Source: JALZVT01 sp964611345
GTDB taxonomy: Bacteria; Pseudomonadota; Gammaproteobacteria; Pseudomonadales; Azotimanducaceae
Direction of reading: 5' to 3'
Length of the DNA stretch: 64,000 nt
Assembly: GCA_964611345.1 (NCBI GenBank)
Contig: CAZSYU010000002.1
Coordinates: forward strand, 1 to 64,000
Of the stretch, positions 61,333 to 64,000 are shown piece after piece (the first letter of the stretch is position 1; each line of letters starts with the position of its first letter). The notes under the pieces were generated by a model. That model saw only the letters and a list, made by a program, of their open reading frames with translations. It had not been told where the DNA came from and did no database searches. Position numbers and translations under genes: made by a program.

Positions 61333-62508
61333 ATGCCCTATGCACCAGAATCGCGCGCGTTCTACGACGCCGACAGCCACATCATGGAGCTGCCTAACTT
61401 CCTGAAGGATTACGCCGATCCTGCGATCCGCGACGATATCTATGAGGTGAGCTACAGCGCATCGCTGGTGACCGATGAAGAAGTTACCGTAATTATGGAT
61501 AACGGCGGCAAGCACTCGCAGGCGCATATCGCCGAACAGATCGCACTGGGTGATGACCTCATTGCGAAGTCAAAAGAAATCCAGGCGCTTGGAGCGTTTG
61601 ATGCCGCCGACCGCATCACAGCACTCGACATGCTGGGGTTCAAGAAGCAACTGGTTTTTGCTACCCACAGTGTGGTGCAGCCGTTCCATCCCAGCTCCAA
61701 AACCGATCCTAAATTGCGTTATGGCGCGACCCGGGCACACAACAGGCACATGGCGGATTTTTGTTCGGTTGACAGCCGGCTCATGGGAGTGGGTGTCGTA
61801 CCACTCGACACGCCGGATCTTGCGATTGCCGAGCTTGAGTGGGCGCTTGAGAACAACATGGAAGCGATATGGGTACCGCACCGGGCGCCTATCGGGCATT
61901 CCCCAGGACACGTTGATCTTGAGCCGTTCTGGGCGATGTTGGCCGAATCCAATACTCCCTTTGTTATGCACGTCGGTGGTTCACCACTGCAGTCACTCAA
62001 GTCGTGGAGTAACAATGGTCGGGCGCCAGTCAAAGACTGGATGGGCGGTGGCGAAAACGTACGCACCAAAGATGCCGCACTTATGCATCAGCCGCCGGAG
62101 ACCTTTGTTTCCATGCTGGTGTTTGATGGGGTCTTTGCCCGGCATCCAACACTTAAAGGCGCAGCCGTTGAACTCGGTGCTGGTTGGGTACCGGAGATGC
62201 TCCGCCGTCTTGATTCCATATCGCGCATTTACAGTCGCGTGGATGAGTCGGTGCGATTTGATCGCAAGCCTTCGGAGCAGTTGAGTGAGCAGATGGGCTT
62301 TACGCCATTTCCCCATGAAGAAGTTGGCCGGCTTATTCGCGACTCCAACCCGGATCTGTACCTGTTCTCCAGTGACTACCCGCATGTCGAGGGTGGGCGC
62401 GACCCGATTGCCAAGTTTGAAGGCGCGTTAGAAGGCCATGGCGAGACTGACAAGACCGCATTTTATAGCGAGAACTTCTTGCGCTTGTTTCCCGAGGCAC
62501 GCGTTTAA
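61333..62508 (+). CDS. Amidohydrolase-2-family metal-dependent hydrolase
   Basis: A product of 391 residues. It opens FYDADSHIMELPNFLKDYAD, followed by KKQLVFATHSVVQPF, VPHRAPIGHSPGHVDLEPFW, NTPFVMHVGGSPL, VELGAGWVPEML and DLYLFSSDYPHVEGGRDPI, ending with FYSENFLRLF. It is a paralogue of the gene at 29852 and of the same ACMSD-related family. The ATG follows AAGGAGAAG. It is followed within 12 bp by the AttH-like gene, so both probably act on the same compound. Confidence 0.9.
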   Translation: MPYAPESRAFYDADSHIMELPNFLKDYADPAIRDDIYEVSYSASLVTDEEVTVIMDNGGKHSQAHIAEQIALGDDLIAKSKEIQALGAFDAADRITALDMLGFKKQLVFATHSVVQPFHPSSKTDPKLRYGATRAHNRHMADFCSVDSRLMGVGVVPLDTPDLAIAELEWALENNMEAIWVPHRAPIGHSPGHVDLEPFWAMLAESNTPFVMHVGGSPLQSLKSWSNNGRAPVKDWMGGGENVRTKDAALMHQPPETFVSMLVFDGVFARHPTLKGAAVELGAGWVPEMLRRLDSISRIYSRVDESVRFDRKPSEQLSEQMGFTPFPHEEVGRLIRDSNPDLYLFSSDYPHVEGGRDPIAKFEGALEGHGETDKTAFYSENFLRLFPEARV

Positions 62509-62520
62509 GGCGATTGGTCG

Positions 62521-63648
62521 ATGCTGAATAATCTGGACGATTATCCGGTACATCAGACAACCGAACCGCTTGCTCATCCGGTAAGCGGTGACCGTAATGC
62601 CTATGATCGTACCTGGTTTAATGGCTACGCCGAGGACGGTTCCTGGTATTTCGGTATCGGCATGGCGATTTATCCGCTGCGTGGCGTGCTTGATTGTGCA
62701 TTTAGTGTCGTGCGCAAAGACGGTTTGCAACATTGTTTTTATGGCTCGCGCCGAGCACCACAAGAGCGCACCGACATGAGCTGCGGCCCGTTTCGAATTG
62801 AAGTGCTCGAACCCATGCGCAAGATGCGGGTGGTGCTCGACGCTAACGAGTCGGGGCTGTCGTGCGATATTGTGTTTAGTACGCGCACCGCGCCCATGGA
62901 AGAAGCGCATCAAACCCTGTGGCGGGGTGCACGGCGCATTATGGACGCCACGCGTTTTGACCAGTTCGGGTACTGGGATGGCGCAGTGGGTACTCCGGAA
63001 GGACGCATTGAGGTTAACGGCCCACAGTGCCGCGGTACCAAAGACCGTTCCTGGGGCGTTCGTGGTGTTGGCGAACCCGAAAGCGGTGGCGCACCAGCAG
63101 CGCCTGGCAGCTTCTTTTTTCTCTGGGCGCCCCTGTTTTGGGACGACCATGTTTCGCATGCGATTTTCTTCGATGGTGCAAAGGGTGAACCACTGGTACG
63201 CGAGGGCATTGAGGCCCCACTGTTTGCCGGACCCGCGGAGGTACCCGCCACGGCAGATGCAGAAGACGAACGAATGGCGACGGCACGGCATCGAGTGAGC
63301 TATGAGCCCGGCACTCGGTTAGCCAGTGGCGCTGAGATCGATCTTGAGCGGGTTGATGGCAGCAATCGTACGATCACGCTTGAACCCATATTGAAGTTTC
63401 AGATGAAAGGGCTGGGTTACATGCACCCTGATTGGAAGCAGGGCGCCTGGCAAGGGGAACTGGCGCTTGGTCACGAATCCTTCGACCCGCGTCAGCTTGA
63501 CCCGTTGGCGCCGGAAAATTTGCACGTGCAGCAGGTTGTGCGAGCGAGTGACGGCGAGCGCCAGGGCATTGGTGTGCTGGAACAGGTGTGTATTGGCCCC
63601 TATGCTCCGGCGGGCTTTACCGAGTTTCTGGATGGTGCTGGACGTTAA
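62521..63648 (+). CDS. AttH/CrtC-like protein of unknown function
   Basis: A product of 375 residues without a signal peptide. It contains TEPLAHPVSGDRNAYDRTWF, AEDGSWYFGIGMAIYPLRGV, MSCGPFRIEVLEPMRKMRVV, KDRSWGVRGVGEP and FFLWAPLFWDDHVSHAIFFD. The repeated lipocalin-like strands with the RSWGxR block are seen in AttH/hydroxyneurosporene-synthase-like proteins and in uncharacterised families found next to steroid and aromatic catabolism genes. The function is unknown. It begins 12 bp after the amidohydrolase stop. A long antisense frame (62428-63291) is a shadow. Confidence 0.72.
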   Translation: MLNNLDDYPVHQTTEPLAHPVSGDRNAYDRTWFNGYAEDGSWYFGIGMAIYPLRGVLDCAFSVVRKDGLQHCFYGSRRAPQERTDMSCGPFRIEVLEPMRKMRVVLDANESGLSCDIVFSTRTAPMEEAHQTLWRGARRIMDATRFDQFGYWDGAVGTPEGRIEVNGPQCRGTKDRSWGVRGVGEPESGGAPAAPGSFFFLWAPLFWDDHVSHAIFFDGAKGEPLVREGIEAPLFAGPAEVPATADAEDERMATARHRVSYEPGTRLASGAEIDLERVDGSNRTITLEPILKFQMKGLGYMHPDWKQGAWQGELALGHESFDPRQLDPLAPENLHVQQVVRASDGERQGIGVLEQVCIGPYAPAGFTEFLDGAGR

Positions 63649-63707
63649 GTTGTGGTTCAGCGTTGGGTGGGACACTTAAGCATTAAACAACTCACTGGAA
63701 TAACCAA

Positions 63708-64000
63708 ATGGCCGTAGATATCGACAAGCTGGCCGTTGTGCACAAGGGCGCCCAGCTGGGCGAGAACTGTCGCATCGGCCCGTATTGCACAATCGCTGAC
63801 GATGTCGAGATAGGTGACGGAACGGTATTGCGCGCGCACGCCTATGTGGATGCACACACGCGCATTGGTGCGGGTTGTGATGTCTTTCCTTACGTCACCC
63901 TGGGTGTTCCCGCGCAAGACCTAAAGCACGTCGAAGGCGAGGTTAGCCATACCATTATTGGTGATCGAACCATCGTGCGTGAGTTTGTGAGTATTCATGC
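63708..64000 (+). CDS. LpxA-like acyltransferase, 3' partial
   Basis: 97 complete codons reach the window end. The left-handed beta-helix hexapeptide pattern starts LAVVHKGAQLGENCRIGPYC and continues VEIGDGTVLRAHAYVDAHTR, IGAGCDVFPYVTLGVPAQDL and IIGDRTIVREFVSIHA. The ending IGD-x-T-x-x-REFVSIHA is typical of UDP-N-acetylglucosamine O-acyltransferase (LpxA), the first lipid A enzyme. A stand-alone copy outside an lpxD-fabZ-lpxA cluster would be unusual and could be an LpxA paralogue. Ends at the window edge. Confidence 0.75.
   Translation, partial: MAVDIDKLAVVHKGAQLGENCRIGPYCTIADDVEIGDGTVLRAHAYVDAHTRIGAGCDVFPYVTLGVPAQDLKHVEGEVSHTIIGDRTIVREFVSIH

Noticed and set aside
62428..63291. 287-codon minus-strand open frame
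   Set aside because: Antisense to the AttH-like gene, low-complexity composition without family motifs and no ribosome site.
1..64000. Whole-genome reassignment of UGA to a sense codon
   Set aside because: Many genes here end in TGA, and long conserved genes have no internal TGA; only the three CxxC positions do.

Overview
The window looks like chromosomal DNA from a free-living, aerobic, probably marine Gammaproteobacterium. This is inferred from gene content and style: glnK-amtB with a sigma-54 promoter, a TorF-type porin, DUF3604 and DUF885 proteins, HrpB, PyrC, an LpxA-like enzyme, and many acyl-CoA dehydrogenases, P450s, Baeyer-Villiger monooxygenases, GSTs and MFS carriers. I cannot place it more precisely. 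The sequence is a scaffold, with a 100-N gap at 53347-53446.

Layout. 1-2.5 kb: a 5'-truncated M50 protease/HlyD fusion, then decayed tyrosine-recombinase and IS3 fragments. 2.5-7.7 kb: a TetR, a VOC protein, a CmcJ-like oxidoreductase with two copies of one operator-like site, then an exported haloalkane dehalogenase, a GST and an epoxide hydrolase (plausibly organohalogen/epoxide handling). 7.7-14.1 kb: a lipoprotein hydrolase and a TetR-MFP-RND efflux operon with a clean palindromic operator. 14.1-15.2 kb: C-terminal remnants of rtcR and rtcA pointing away from each other (the scar of a deleted RNA-repair locus), next to an intact polynucleotide-kinase-type 3'-phosphatase. 15.2-23 kb: nitroreductase, GST-like protein, a two-domain AhpD-like protein, TauD-type dioxygenase, SDR, TetR, esterase and MFS. 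23-31 kb: a two-gene 2-oxoacid dehydrogenase E1, a PQQ/cytochrome c dehydrogenase, pyrC and an amidohydrolase. 31-42.6 kb: a formate-dehydrogenase-like molybdoenzyme, GST, a ZnuD-like TonB receptor with Glu-rich loops, enoyl-CoA hydratase, a frameshifted hrpB and DUF3604. 43-53 kb: BVMO, DUF885, MFS, a second AhpD-like protein, SDR, folE, P450 and an acyl-CoA dehydrogenase. 53-64 kb: a third AhpD-like protein, an LLM oxidoreductase, an acyl-CoA dehydrogenase, TorF porin, a TPR lipoprotein, glnK-amtB, an amidohydrolase, an AttH-like protein and the start of an lpxA-like gene.

Main discovery. Three separate genes of the carboxymuconolactone decarboxylase/AhpD family (16860-17942, 48338-48886, 53515-54060) each carry one in-frame TGA. 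In all three the TGA sits exactly where the second cysteine of the CxxC redox motif belongs: CFY-U, CRY-U and CFT-U, each inside an (E/D)-x11-C-x2-U-x3-(H/R) frame. Each TGA is followed by a potential hairpin at bacterial-SECIS distance. In two genes the geometry is identical: a 12-nt spacer, a 7-bp perfect stem and a 5-nt CGGCG loop. The best reading is that these are three selenoproteins with selenocysteine at the position of the peroxidatic thiol of AhpD. Ordinary gene calling would split each into two fragments. The same genome uses TGA as a normal terminator, so this is not a code change. No selA/selB/selC/selD genes lie in the window, so the machinery must be looked for elsewhere.
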